Source of the DNA: Aurantiochytrium sp. KH105
Lineage: Eukaryota; Sar; Bigyra; Thraustochytrida; Thraustochytriidae
Reading direction: 5' to 3'
Assembly (NCBI GenBank): GCA_003116975.1
Contig: BGKB01000077.1
Location: 445,687 to 509,686 of the forward strand
Length of the DNA stretch: 64,000 nucleotides
The position numbers were made by a program, and so were the translations under genes. The notes under the pieces were generated by a model. The model worked only from the letters and a program-made list of their open reading frames with translations. It was not told where the DNA came from and searched no databases. This document shows positions 9,130-19,247 of this stretch, piece by piece (position 1 is the first letter of the stretch; each line of letters starts with the position of its first letter).

Positions 9130-12100
9130 CTACTTGCGCTCCTCAATCGACGGTAGCAACTCGGACAGTATGGATGACGACGAAGACGAGCGCTCTGAGG
9201 AGACGGAAGAGGATGAGCGCACGAGCGGAGGCAAAAGCTCTTTTTTGCGCTCATCGATTGCTTTCAAAAGTGCCTTCCTTTGCCGGATCTCGAGCCTTTT
9301 TCGCGCCTTGGCATATCGCTGCAGCTTGAGGGTCCACCAGCGCGTGCCGAGAAACTTCTCGCGCATAGCATCCCGAATCTGCATCACAGGGTATATAGCC
9401 AACGGGTATCGCGAGCTCATCACAAAAAAATCGTCGAGATGGATTGCACCATCACCAAGTGCGCACTGTCGCATATAGTTAGACGCAGCTTTGAGAAGGG
9501 GCACTTCCTCGATGTCCACGCCGTGCGCTTGAGACAGAAATCGCTCCGCTGCGATGACCGGCGCTCTTTTGCCCTCGCTAGGACCGAGAAAAGAAAAACA
9601 CATCCGCGTGACATCCGAATTGCCAAACATGCAAAAGGTCGAGAGAATGTTCATGTACTCGGGGAAGTCGATAGAACCATCATGATTGTCGTCCAGGAAG
9701 TTGAATACCCGCCGCGTCAAGTCTGATGGTTCAATGCCGATGAAATTTAGCAACTCCTCCTGAGAAATGCTCCCTGACCCATCAGCGTCCATGAGCGCGA
9801 ATGTGCGTACGAGTTTGCCGAGCTCCGTCTTGGTCAGAGCGAGGAACTCGGTCGCGTTCTGTACCATCATTTTGTGCTCGTGATCCTCCAGCTTCTTGAG
9901 TCTTCTGAGCTTGCCGTCTACTTCGTGTAAAAGCTTCTGATACTTGGCTTTTTTGTCTGGATGTTTCTTGATGAGCTCTTTGAGGGCCTCGCGTTTCTTG
10001 TCCAAGTCTTCCTTCTCGAGAATTTCGCGTTGCTCAGACTCCAGCAAGGCTTTGCTCTGATCCCCCGGAGATGCCCAAAGTACCCACATGCTTGCATCTG
10101 CAACCAGAAAGTATGCGCTGAGCTGTTCGCCAACACGTTCAAAGCCTTCCTCCTCGAATTGCGCTTCATCTTCGGCCGAGACGCTCACACGAATCGCCTT
10201 GATGTAGCTTTCTTCCTGAGCTTCGTCTTCTTGGTCTTTCTCTTCGCCCAACTCATCCCGACCGCGACGATACAACAGTTGAAGCGCGGGCGTGCGGGGG
10301 GACCCATCCATCATAGGATGCGTAACGCGCGTCCAGCCAAATGTGTCGCGCACATACAATTCTGACCGAGGTGAAGCGTGAGAGAGCTTCAGCCCCGTAA
10401 GCATTTCGTTTGTCATCATGGTTGTGCGATACCAAAGGTAAATTGGCACGTCTCGACCAAGATTCTTAGAATACTGGTGCAATTCCGGTAGACCTTGTTC
10501 GCGCCGTAACGTCTGTTCCTTGACCATCTCCTCCGTGTCTTTGACTCCGACAGTAATGGTCAAGTCTGCTGCAATTGCCTGAAACACGCTTGCCCCTGTC
10601 CTCTGGCGTCGTAAAACGCTCTGTTCGATCGCCTCCAGCTCGTGCTTGTCCTGATTCCACCAGTTGCGAAACTTTTGCACCAATGTTCCATCAGCTCGTG
10701 CGCGGAGGCGAGCATCACGCAAGAGTCCAGCAACTGGGCCGGAAGGGACCATGCCAGCGAAGCTGGCATCGTCGTCGTCGTCGTCATCATCATTGTCATC
10801 ATCGCCTCCTTTCGACTCTCCGTCGCCCTGCGCCTCGACGTCGTTCTCCTGCTGCCGTGCGTTCAAAGATGCCTGAATCCGGTTTTGCAACGCACGATCT
10901 GCTTCCAAGGCCGCGAGATCGGCAAAGAATCGACCAGGCAGGAGTGAGGTCCATGCCGCGGATTTCATCTCGCGTTCAAGACTCTTCACGGACACCTTGT
11001 GGGTCACATGGCAAGTGCCTGGAAGAGTGACGAGGAAGCCAGAGGTGGCGCGTGGCAGCGCCACGGCCTGCATTTGCACCTCCCACGCTCGCAAATCGGT
11101 CGCAAGGTCCACGGCTGGTGCTTTCATCTCATCTTGAAGGTGCATAATTTTGTATCGAATTGGGGTCTCCTGTTTGACCAAGCGAAGAGATTGGGTAAAA
11201 TCCTCGGTGTGATCGCTCCTCGCTCTCGCAATGGCCATGTTGCGTGCCTCATCGACGTAGCACATGAGGTACGCGTTGAGAGGCAAAATGCGACGTAGAC
11301 GAGCGCAACGTTTCTCTTCAAACTTCACCAACGAGCGCAAAAAGGAAACCTCAAAGTCTGCCACGAGATTGATTTCCTCCCAGTATCGAGCAATCTCCGC
11401 GGGAACGTTGTGGTCTGCGCGCGCGGCCAGTGCTTCTCGATTTACGCCTCCCGCAGACGCCGTGCCTTCCTCAATTCGACGTTCGGCCAGAACATCGCCA
11501 ATCGTGCGTTCTCCGAGCTGGACATCGATCCAGTCGACCTCATGTCGCGCCGCAATCTCTTTCTTGGTACGACAGAGCGCGTGGAGTTTTGGGTCCTCGT
11601 AGCAATCAAAGAGTTTGTGAACCGGAATGTGGTCTCGTAAGTGCTGGACGACCAAGCTTCGACGAGCGAGGAGACGGTCCTTGATTGACTCGAGCCTCGC
11701 TGTTTGTCGCAGCAAAGTCTGCGTTTTTTCTTCGCAAAAATTATGCACAGCAACAGCTTGCGCGATGCGACGCTTTTCCGCTTCACCCATGTTCGTCTCG
11801 ATGAGGCGAATGAGACTGTCGAGCGTGGCGAAGGACTGTCTGGCATGATCGCGCGATGCCATGGCAATGGCTGCCACCATTTTGGACCGCTCTTGGCGAG
11901 CCGCCTCTTTTGCGGCCATATTTGCGCTCTGCAGCACGGACTGAGCGTCTGCCATGCGAGCTCGCGCGCGGCCAAGCGCTGGTTGCAGAACCTCATCGCT
12001 GAACGCTTTATTCTCCCGCAGAAACTGATCAAATTGGTGGCGCAAGTTTGCTCGCCTCCCAAGGGCTTTATAGCGTGCGAGCTTGCGGAAAAGTGGACGG

Positions 12101-15100
12101 TAGACGCTCGCGGCGGCCTCTTGCTGCCGCCGCGGGTCGACATATTTTCGCAATGGCCCAAGCTTGCATTCTTGATATGCCCGACGAGGGGCGTGGCCAC
12201 GGGCCCATGCCTGAAGCTTGCAAATGTTTGCGGCTTTTTCTCGCCCTTCGAGCTCTTCCTTGCGCTTCAGCGCAAGAGCCGCTGCCGTCGCAAGGTCACG
12301 ACTCGAGACTCTTCGTCGATAAGTTCGCTGGACGAGGACTGAAGCGCGCTCGAGCTTGGTTCGCTCGAAATGACGCTCGCGCCTGCGGATCTCTGCTTCT
12401 TTTGCACGTAACACCGCAAATCGTACGCGAAGTTCACGCATCACCTCTTCTCGGCGCTGAAGAAAATCTCGCGCTTCGCCCAGAGCGATGAAAGTCTCTC
12501 GCAGCGGGATCTGAACACCACCAAGACTAAGGTTGGGTACACCTTCGTTCGGGGCCGAAGCCACGTATCGAAAGATTCCCTCTGGATTGTGAGGATCAAG
12601 ACAGGCGGATACGTGTGCTTTGTGCGAAGGTCGACCCCACGTGCAGGCGCCACAGCGTCCATACCTGCAGAGTGCGCACCAAATAACGGCACGTACGCGA
12701 TTGCATGCGCCACAGATGAGCGGCATAGACTTTGCTCGCGTGGATTCTCTTCCTCCCCACGTGGAATCTTTCCTTAGGCCCAGCAGGGAGGAGGCTTCGT
12801 CCGCAGCGTCCGCCGAGGGAGATAAAGCACTGAAAGATGCCGTGCTCAAACTACCCGCTCGAAAACGTCGCTGCGCACGAGCTGCAGCGGCAGCTTCCTG
12901 GAAGACCAATGCGAAATCCGATCGCCACTGCTTTGTCTTGCGTCGCCAGGAGAGCTCTCTTTTGGCCTGGCGCTGCAGCTCTGCGTGCCAGAGTCCGTCT
13001 TCGGAGCGAGCCCAGAGGAATTTGCGATACCACTTTTGTAAATGACAGCTAGCCAGGTGTTCGCGCTTCATTTTTGCGGCAAGGACTTCGCGTCGTTTTT
13101 TTGCAGCGTCGTCAAGAAGCATCTGCTTTGTCCGTTTACGCCATAGCCGAACTCGAAACATACGCTGCAGCACGCGAATGGCCCATATGCGATGCGCTGC
13201 GGCCAATAGGCGCGACACCATGCGATGATGTCGCCACTGCCGCTGAATCATGATTGCGCACTTTTCTGAAAGACGAGGGTTACAGAATATTAAGTACTCG
13301 ATGCTCACCGGTGCACTCTTGTATCCTCGATAGCGGTTCTGAATTTTCCGGACTGCCACATCTTCGCGCTTCTCTCGTAGACACCACGCGCGAGAGACTT
13401 GGAGGTTGCGCTGACGCACCTTATCAGTGATGAGACCAAAGAATGGTTTCTCGCAAATGGTCAAGTCTGGTCGACACGCTGCCCGCACAGCACTCATGGG
13501 GATCTGCGGGCAATACGAGATGTTTAGTTTTTGGAGATTCCCAAAGACGCGCGTGAGCTGTATGAGACTGGCTTGCTTGAGCGCCAAACCACCGCTCAAG
13601 TCGAGCTCCTGGAGACTTGTACCACGTGTGCGCAGCTGCTCTATGCGTTGCAAAAGTTGCTGCCCATCGTCAGACGCGAAGGTGAAGGCCGTTTGGTGTC
13701 GTGCATGCAAAATCCGCAGGTCCCTACATTCGACAAGAATGCGTACCAGAGCTTCATTGGATAAAGGTGCCGGCTCTTGCTCATCTGGAGCGCGAGACAG
13801 GGCCAGTTCCCAGAGAGCCTGTCCCATTTCGCAAAGCACGCTCGCAGCTTCTTCGCCAAGTTGCGCACAACACGAAATGTCCAAATTTGTTAGGCGCGAG
13901 CAGACGGAGAGAATTTCGCGCAGATGCGCGGGTGTCAGCGTCGCCACACCGTGGACGCAAAGCTCAACGAGGGTGTCTGCAGATGCCATGCAGAGCGCAA
14001 AGAGTCTCTCGGCCCGCAAAAAGCTGTGATTAGCCACGTGTAGGACGCGAAAGCGACTGCCGGCCTCATTTCGCGCAATCCACTGCCCTCGGCGACTTTG
14101 TTTAAGTTCAGCGAGCTTGCGGACTTGGAGCATTGCTTTTTGTTCATCTTTCGAATATGACAAGCGAGAAAGCGCACCCATGCCGGCCGTGAGTAGCTTT
14201 TCGTCGCGCACCACGTTCACGGGTCGTGGCATGCTTGCATAAAGCTCGCAGAGGGAATGTGCAAACGACTCATTCAGCGCTGACAAACCAATGTCGGTTA
14301 CCTGGGTGCCGGAAACGTCGACAATCTCGAGTGCATCTACGCCACCGACCGAGAGGGACAGAATTCCGTTGTCCGTGATATGACGACATTTTTGGACGCG
14401 CAGCACTCGCAGTCGAGGGGTCTGCATGGCAAATTGCTCCAGGATCGAGTCGTCGACGCTGTCACAGTGGCTAACATCAAGCTCTCGAAGAGCACCTTGG
14501 GCGCTCTGCGCGAGCTCTACAACGCCAAGACCTTCGAGCTGCTTGCAACCCTGCAAATGACAGACGTAGAGAGCGCAAATGCCAAGCTCAACCCGTCCGT
14601 GGAGTCCAGGCAACAGGTTCCATCGTCCCCGAAGTTTTTCGCATCTCGCTGCATACAAAGTCCGGAGAGATGCCTTGACAGACACGGTCGATGGATGAAT
14701 GATCGCGGCAACGCCCTCGTCTGTAATGTTTGGACAGTCGCTGACGGCTAAAAGCGAAAGTGCCGTGCATCTTTGACCGACAGCTGCGAGACCAGCGTCG
14801 CTGAGCGCAGTCTCACACAGCTCGAGGGAGCGCAACGTTTGCCCAGCACAGGCTGCAAGCAGCGCCACTCCCGTGTTTACATCTTTTTCACTCGCATTCC
14901 ACCCCACCAGGCTGACATGTTGCAAGGCACACCCTTGAGGAGCCAATTTGAGCTTAGAAATAAAAGACACCATACCTTGCAGGCAAAGTTCCCCCACTCC
15001 CTCGAAGTTGACGATGCGCGGATTTGCGTGACCGATGTCCGCAAGCAAAGTAGAATCGACTTGCCAGGCGTGGAGGTCGATCACACGTCGGGGCTGCCCA

Positions 15101-15516
15101 ATGCTGGTCTTTGCGTCGGGGACAATGCAAAAAGGGTCATCTTGACGGAGCTGGAAGTCTCTCCTTAGCAGACTCCTCGGATATTGAGTTTGCGGCGTTG
15201 TTTTGCGAACCAAACGAACGGGTGAGGCTTGGCCGCGGAGAATGAGATCGGGCTCGGCGTCCTTGTACGCTGCGAGTTCTCGCCCAAGCTGCGCGACGTC
15301 GATCCCTCCTTGTCTGGCGGCTTCTGCTGCCGAGGTGCCTCCAAGGCGTTCCTCGCCCAGCTGTTTTCGTCGAACCCGACCGCCGGCATCTTCCCGGCTT
15401 CTTGCGTTGGTTTGTGGTCCCTGCGAGCTCGACGGTCTCCTTGCGCCACGTCCAGCAGGGTTGCCTCGGACCCGCTGGCGTCCGCGCGCCGACGAGGCCC
15501 GCGCGTGAGCTTCCAT
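9130..15516 (-). CDS. Giant LRR / IQ / zinc-cluster / EF-hand protein
   Basis: One uninterrupted frame of 2128 residues from the ATG at 15514-15516. Order of modules: basic disordered N-terminus; AMN1/F-box-like leucine-rich repeats (about 160-710); IQ motifs, e.g. IQNRYRGYKSA near 725, LQRMFRVRLWRKR near 788, LQKWYRKFLW near 828; a cysteine/histidine cluster CGACNRVRAVIWCALCRYGR near 940 resembling a B-box-type zinc site; more IQ-like motifs near 1062 and 1098; long charged helices; a poly-Asp stretch near 1575; and two EF-hands with intact loops (DADGSGSISQEE near 1907 and DDNHDGSIDFPE near 1940). Inference: a calcium/calmodulin-responsive cytoskeletal scaffold. IQ plus LRR combinations are common in flagellar and centrosomal proteins. 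No enzyme domain was seen. Confidence 0.85.
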   Translation of the reverse strand: MEAHARASSARGRQRVRGNPAGRGARRPSSSQGPQTNARSREDAGGRVRRKQLGEERLGGTSAAEAARQGGIDVAQLGRELAAYKDAEPDLILRGQASPVRLVRKTTPQTQYPRSLLRRDFQLRQDDPFCIVPDAKTSIGQPRRVIDLHAWQVDSTLLADIGHANPRIVNFEGVGELCLQGMVSFISKLKLAPQGCALQHVSLVGWNASEKDVNTGVALLAACAGQTLRSLELCETALSDAGLAAVGQRCTALSLLAVSDCPNITDEGVAAIIHPSTVSVKASLRTLYAARCEKLRGRWNLLPGLHGRVELGICALYVCHLQGCKQLEGLGVVELAQSAQGALRELDVSHCDSVDDSILEQFAMQTPRLRVLRVQKCRHITDNGILSLSVGGVDALEIVDVSGTQVTDIGLSALNESFAHSLCELYASMPRPVNVVRDEKLLTAGMGALSRLSYSKDEQKAMLQVRKLAELKQSRRGQWIARNEAGSRFRVLHVANHSFLRAERLFALCMASADTLVELCVHGVATLTPAHLREILSVCSRLTNLDISCCAQLGEEAASVLCEMGQALWELALSRAPDEQEPAPLSNEALVRILVECRDLRILHARHQTAFTFASDDGQQLLQRIEQLRTRGTSLQELDLSGGLALKQASLIQLTRVFGNLQKLNISYCPQIPMSAVRAACRPDLTICEKPFFGLITDKVRQRNLQVSRAWCLREKREDVAVRKIQNRYRGYKSAPVSIEYLIFCNPRLSEKCAIMIQRQWRHHRMVSRLLAAAHRIWAIRVLQRMFRVRLWRKRTKQMLLDDAAKKRREVLAAKMKREHLASCHLQKWYRKFLWARSEDGLWHAELQRQAKRELSWRRKTKQWRSDFALVFQEAAAAARAQRRFRAGSLSTASFSALSPSADAADEASSLLGLRKDSTWGGRESTRAKSMPLICGACNRVRAVIWCALCRYGRCGACTWGRPSHKAHVSACLDPHNPEGIFRYVASAPNEGVPNLSLGGVQIPLRETFIALGEARDFLQRREEVMRELRVRFAVLRAKEAEIRRRERHFERTKLERASVLVQRTYRRRVSSRDLATAAALALKRKEELEGREKAANICKLQAWARGHAPRRAYQECKLGPLRKYVDPRRQQEAAASVYRPLFRKLARYKALGRRANLRHQFDQFLRENKAFSDEVLQPALGRARARMADAQSVLQSANMAAKEAARQERSKMVAAIAMASRDHARQSFATLDSLIRLIETNMGEAEKRRIAQAVAVHNFCEEKTQTLLRQTARLESIKDRLLARRSLVVQHLRDHIPVHKLFDCYEDPKLHALCRTKKEIAARHEVDWIDVQLGERTIGDVLAERRIEEGTASAGGVNREALAARADHNVPAEIARYWEEINLVADFEVSFLRSLVKFEEKRCARLRRILPLNAYLMCYVDEARNMAIARARSDHTEDFTQSLRLVKQETPIRYKIMHLQDEMKAPAVDLATDLRAWEVQMQAVALPRATSGFLVTLPGTCHVTHKVSVKSLEREMKSAAWTSLLPGRFFADLAALEADRALQNRIQASLNARQQENDVEAQGDGESKGGDDDNDDDDDDDDASFAGMVPSGPVAGLLRDARLRARADGTLVQKFRNWWNQDKHELEAIEQSVLRRQRTGASVFQAIAADLTITVGVKDTEEMVKEQTLRREQGLPELHQYSKNLGRDVPIYLWYRTTMMTNEMLTGLKLSHASPRSELYVRDTFGWTRVTHPMMDGSPRTPALQLLYRRGRDELGEEKDQEDEAQEESYIKAIRVSVSAEDEAQFEEEGFERVGEQLSAYFLVADASMWVLWASPGDQSKALLESEQREILEKEDLDKKREALKELIKKHPDKKAKYQKLLHEVDGKLRRLKKLEDHEHKMMVQNATEFLALTKTELGKLVRTFALMDADGSGSISQEELLNFIGIEPSDLTRRVFNFLDDNHDGSIDFPEYMNILSTFCMFGNSDVTRMCFSFLGPSEGKRAPVIAAERFLSQAHGVDIEEVPLLKAASNYMRQCALGDGAIHLDDFFVMSSRYPLAIYPVMQIRDAMREKFLGTRWWTLKLQRYAKARKRLEIRQRKALLKAIDERKKELLPPLVRSSSSVSSERSSSSSSILSELLPSIEERK

Positions 15517-16488
15517 GGCTTCACAACGCTAGCGAGCGGGTTTGCTCATGGACGCCGGCGCGTTGGGCCGAGCGCGCCGGTCGCGACATCCCTGCGCCGC
15601 AACCTCCTGGATGAGGTAGTAGTACCTTGAAGGTGAAAGACAGATGCTCTGTCCCATGAAGCGATTGAATTTGTCCCAGCCGAGACTAAAGAGGCGCCTA
15701 GTAACGGACTAGGGCCTCTTACAGCTAGCCGTTCACCAGAGTGTTGCGGCGGCGCCAGGCCTTGTCACAACCTGCTTGTAGGCGATCGCTTGTAGGTCTA
15801 CTTTTAGGCCAAGAGCCTAGTCGTGACTTGGACGCGGACTCACGCTAGAGCCTCCGCATCCCTGCGACCAGCCTAGATAGCATCGAAATTTGGGCCCAGA
15901 CGAACGGACGGTTTCTGCCGACTGCGGAGACTATCTGCCTGACTCGCACCCAACGTTGCAAATGGGCCACGAAACTGTGACCTGCGCGAGAGCGCGAAGG
16001 GGTTCAAGCCTTTTTTGGAGGACCAAGTAGCGGAAGAGGACAGAAACGCTTTCACCCAAACCTCGAAGGTTGGCTTGAGAAAGCCATCAAGCAAAGCAGC
16101 GGTACTGAGCATTTGGAAACGCTCAATTTTTTTTGGCGCGGGGAAGGGGGGGGGGGATATCGCACAATGCTGCTGGCCCTATTCGTTGACAACAAAGAAG
16201 CAGTTTCGGGCCGGTTGTGCATGGACATTCTCCGAAAATAGTAGAACGCAAAGAGAGGTCGAATAGGAAACGAGAAAAGATATCAGTCTACAATAGCCAT
16301 AGTGGCAACGGCGAGGTGCATGGAGGATCGGCAGTCGAGGTGGTAGAACACGTCGAGACCGATCAACAGTGAATCGGTCAGGCAGAGGCAAATGTTAGAA
16401 TCGGTCAGGTCTGCGAGCGAGAGGAATCAAGGTTTACAAGAAAGGCCCTTCATCCCCTTCTGCTCCTGCTAATCGACTTGCTCTGAGG
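15517..16488. other. Intergenic: LRR/IQ upstream region and Rab 3' region
   Basis: About 970 bases between two tandem minus-strand genes. It contains a bulged hairpin (15691-15718), a G11 homopolymer run near 16146-16156 and otherwise unremarkable sequence. No coding frame is convincing. Confidence 0.5.
15691..15718. repeat. Imperfect hairpin, 11-bp stem with one bulge
   Basis: Left arm GAGGCGCCTAGT (15691-15702), loop AACGG, right arm ACTAGGGCCTC (15708-15718). The arms are complementary except for one bulged G. It lies about 175 bases upstream of the LRR/IQ start codon. Confidence 0.7.
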
Positions 16489-17289
16489 CTAGCTGCAACC
16501 GGCTCCACACGGTGACTCTTGCTGAGCGTTGGCATCCGGATCCCCCTCGGCGTCGTCGAGAGCAATGGAGCTTTTCAGATAGTTAAGGCTGCTGCGCGCG
16601 TCATAGGCGCCGGCGTCCCCCGCCGAGTGCCCCGCCGAAGAGGTTTCGCGCTCATGAATCAGAAAAACGAGTTTGAGAAAGCAGTTGTTGACGTTTTCTC
16701 CGGTTTTGGCGCTGGTGCGCACGCAGGCCCGGAACATGAAGCGTAGTTGTGCCTTTTGGTGCTCTTCGGGCGATACATGGTCCGGGTTTCCGGGCTCATA
16801 AAGGTCCATTTTGTTGCCCACGAGCATGATGCACTCATGCAAGGGCCAATCGAGGAGCTCCTTGTGCCAGCTCTCGAGTGCCTCAAAGGATCTGCGGTTG
16901 GTGACATCGTAGACGAGAAGACAACCGACCGCTCGGCGATAGTGGCCTGGCGTGATGGAGCGATAGCGCTCCTGGCCTGCAGTATCCCAAATCTGCAGCT
17001 GTATCTTGGCGCCGTCGGTGGGATGCGTAATATGCTCCGAGTAGAACTCGCAGCCGATGGTGGGCGGGTGCGCGTCGGAGAAGCCTTTCTCAAGCCTCGA
17101 CGCGGGGCCGGTCTCCTCCTCCGCGTCTCGCAGCTCTGCGTCCTGGCCGCGGCTGCCGCCTGCAGACCTCCTCCGCTTCTCGAGCTTTTGCTCCCGCATG
17201 AAGCTCGCCAGCAGGTTGGTCTTGCCCACGGCCGAGTTCCCGATCAGCACGATCTTGTACACGTGCGTGCCATTGTCCACGCGCAGCAT
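16489..17289 (-). CDS. Rab-family small GTPase with a charged insertion
   Basis: The protein has 266 residues from the ATG at 17287-17289; the open frame upstream is GC-rich low complexity. All G motifs are present: P-loop GNSAVGKT (17-24), switch-I Thr in PPTIGCEF, WDTAGQERYRS, GNKMDL and TSAKTGEN. Between the P-loop helix and switch I lies a charged insert of roughly 33 residues (EKRRRSAGGSRGQDAEL onward) absent from ordinary Rabs. The C-terminus ends PCGAGCS, with cysteines four apart, which is not a standard CC, CXC or CAAX box. Role: vesicle targeting on endomembranes. The subfamily is not clear. It is head-to-head with the tetraspanin-like gene. Confidence 0.85.
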   Translation of the reverse strand: MLRVDNGTHVYKIVLIGNSAVGKTNLLASFMREQKLEKRRRSAGGSRGQDAELRDAEEETGPASRLEKGFSDAHPPTIGCEFYSEHITHPTDGAKIQLQIWDTAGQERYRSITPGHYRRAVGCLLVYDVTNRRSFEALESWHKELLDWPLHECIMLVGNKMDLYEPGNPDHVSPEEHQKAQLRFMFRACVRTSAKTGENVNNCFLKLVFLIHERETSSAGHSAGDAGAYDARSSLNYLKSSIALDDAEGDPDANAQQESPCGAGCS

Positions 17290-17607
17290 CCTGCGCGCGC
17301 CTCCCGACCGCCGAGCGCGTCCTCCCGGCCTCGAGTGCCTGCTGCTGCTCTGCTCGCTGCTCGTCCCCTGCTCGCCCGCCTCGAACTGGCTGTGCTCTCT
17401 CTCACTCTCTCTCTCTCTCTCTCTCGGCCCGAGCTCGATGGTCCCCGGCGACCGCGGCGCCGCGAGGCGCGACGCAGAACCGGATCGCGGCTTGCGCGCG
17501 GTCTTGCCATCGCGCGCGGCCTTGCCTCGCGCGCGGCCTTGCCTCGCGGCCTGGCGCGGCCTGGCGCGGCCTGGCGCGGCCTGGCGCGGCGGCGAGGAGG
17601 GCCAGCG
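17290..17607. promoter_or_regulatory. Divergent promoter region with a CT microsatellite
   Basis: The 318 bases between Rab (-) and the tetraspanin-like gene (+) are very GC-rich. They include a (CT)n tract at about 17397-17424 and near-identical GGCCTGGCGC repeats around 17545-17592. Confidence 0.55.
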
Positions 17608-18867
17608 ATGGCGTCGCGGCTGTTCGCGCAGCCGACGAGCTCCGGCGGCGAGCTGGAGGCGCTCGCGGGCGCGGAGGCCGGCTCGCGCGCCGGGTCCGAG
17701 GGCGCGGCGTCGGCCGGCGCGCGGAGCAGGAGGGCCGGCGGCGGCAGGAGGAGGGGGGGGAGGACGGCGAGCGGGAGAAAAGGCGCCTCGAGCGAAAGCG
17801 TTGACGCCACAGGCGCCTCGCGCTGCAACAGCTGCTGCAGCTGCTGCTGCGCCAGGGACGGGTGCTGCCGCAGAGGGTGCTCGCGGTCGTGCTGGCAGCG
17901 CTGGGTGGACAGGTACGTGCGGACGCTGCGATTTCAGGCGCTGGCGTTCAGCATCGTGATGTTTCTCTTGCAAATTTATACGGCAATCGTGTTTTTCAAC
18001 ATGAAAGTGCTCAACACGTTGTATCTGAATCTCATCAGCTGGCCCATCTTTCTCCCGATGGTGGCCCTCGGGCTCAACATCATCGTGCTCACGTTAAGCA
18101 TCGCTAAAACGCCGCATCGTGCTGTCACGCGCAAACTCGTGAGCACGGTGCTTGCCATCATGACGGGCGTCGTTTTTGGCGTGTACCTGTACTCTACCCT
18201 CAAGCTTATTGGCACGGGCCGTACTGTGCGCGAAGTCGGAGACATGTCGAGCCAGGATATTGAGCCGGGTATCGGGCAGAACGTCAACGACCTCACGGCG
18301 GCTCTCTTCGAGAGTTGCTGTGTGAACCGGGGTTGGGCGTTCCAAGCGCTCGTGCCTTGCTCTGACATTCAAGACATTTCGGAGTGCCCTTACTTTGAGT
18401 ACGAGCGTCGCTGCGTGTGCATTTTAGACACCGCGCTATACGAGAGTTTTCGAGAGCGAATGACCAGTACATACTGCACGGGTGTGACCTTTTCGCAATT
18501 CCTATCCTTTGCGAATTTGACAAATCTTGTTGCGCCACCTACGAGGGCATTTCAAGGATGCGGATCATCAGAGGCAACTCGATATCTCACAGGTGTGCCA
18601 AATCACTTTCAGGTGGTCTTTGCCAGATATTACTCTACGGTTCTCACTAGCTCACTTGGCGTCAATCTTGTGTTTCTCATGGCTTGGATCATTTCCCAGG
18701 CTGTTGGCTACGGCATCAAACTCATTCGATACCTGGAGATACAGCGCGACGAAGTTTCGAGGAAGCGCCGTCGCAAGGAGATTATGCGCAAAAAGGCTAC
18801 CATCAAGGACCTCCATCGCAACGGCTGGGTGACTCCTGGCCAGCATCTCGCTCCGCTCACCCCCTGA
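17608..18867 (+). CDS. Tetraspanin-like four-helix membrane protein with an N-terminal Cys cluster
   Basis: The protein has 419 residues from the ATG at 17608; the same frame stays open upstream through the Rab gene but that part is antisense. Residues 1-70 are Ala/Gly/Arg-rich. Residues 72-94 hold ten cysteines (CNSCCSCCC then GCCRRGCSRSC), just before TM1. Hydrophobic segments lie near 109-130, 140-165, 176-200 and 350-375. The large loop between TM3 and TM4 carries a CC pair (ESCCVNRGW) and at least five more cysteines, matching tetraspanin topology, although the canonical CCG is CCV. Family role: membrane microdomain organisers. The cysteine cluster is a strong palmitoylation candidate by inference. 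The C-terminal tail is basic. Confidence 0.72.
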   Translation: MASRLFAQPTSSGGELEALAGAEAGSRAGSEGAASAGARSRRAGGGRRRGGRTASGRKGASSESVDATGASRCNSCCSCCCARDGCCRRGCSRSCWQRWVDRYVRTLRFQALAFSIVMFLLQIYTAIVFFNMKVLNTLYLNLISWPIFLPMVALGLNIIVLTLSIAKTPHRAVTRKLVSTVLAIMTGVVFGVYLYSTLKLIGTGRTVREVGDMSSQDIEPGIGQNVNDLTAALFESCCVNRGWAFQALVPCSDIQDISECPYFEYERRCVCILDTALYESFRERMTSTYCTGVTFSQFLSFANLTNLVAPPTRAFQGCGSSEATRYLTGVPNHFQVVFARYYSTVLTSSLGVNLVFLMAWIISQAVGYGIKLIRYLEIQRDEVSRKRRRKEIMRKKATIKDLHRNGWVTPGQHLAPLTP

Positions 18868-19041
18868 GCGTTTTCATTATATGTTTTGCTAGTTCTAGTG
18901 CGGGGGGACCGCACCGATAGCAGAGAGAAGACCCTTTTCCTTCCTTTCTTTTTTCTCATTCCTCTCCTTTCTTTCCGCGGGTCGTGCATGAGGCGAGATG
19001 GCTGACATGTACCACTTTCGCTTCAATCATTTTTAATGTCA

Positions 19042-19047
19042 AATAAA
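19042..19047 (+). promoter_or_regulatory. Putative polyadenylation signal AATAAA
   Basis: It lies 175 bases after the stop of the tetraspanin-like gene, between two convergent genes. Confidence 0.35.
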
Positions 19048-19247
19048 TGATGTTGGTCGAAGACTTTGTTTTGAAAATGTGCTGGTCTCCGCTCCGTGAC
19101 TGGTTGCCAGAGCGCAAAAAAAGAAAAGAAAAACGTTTGCAAGCTTGCTCTGCTTCTCCATCGTTTCAAAAAGCTCCTTCTTCGTCTTCTTCGTCTTCTT
19201 CCTTTTGTTGCCCCGCCCTGGTTTGCGTTCGTGTTGCACATAAACAG

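Noticed and set aside
15940..16040. tRNA-like GGGGTTCAAGCC segment
   Set aside because: The other arms of a cloverleaf could not be found around it; no tRNA called.
16747..17607. N-terminal extension of the tetraspanin-like frame through the Rab gene
   Set aside because: The stretch is antisense to the conserved Rab GTPase; the ATG at 17608 gives a complete four-helix protein.
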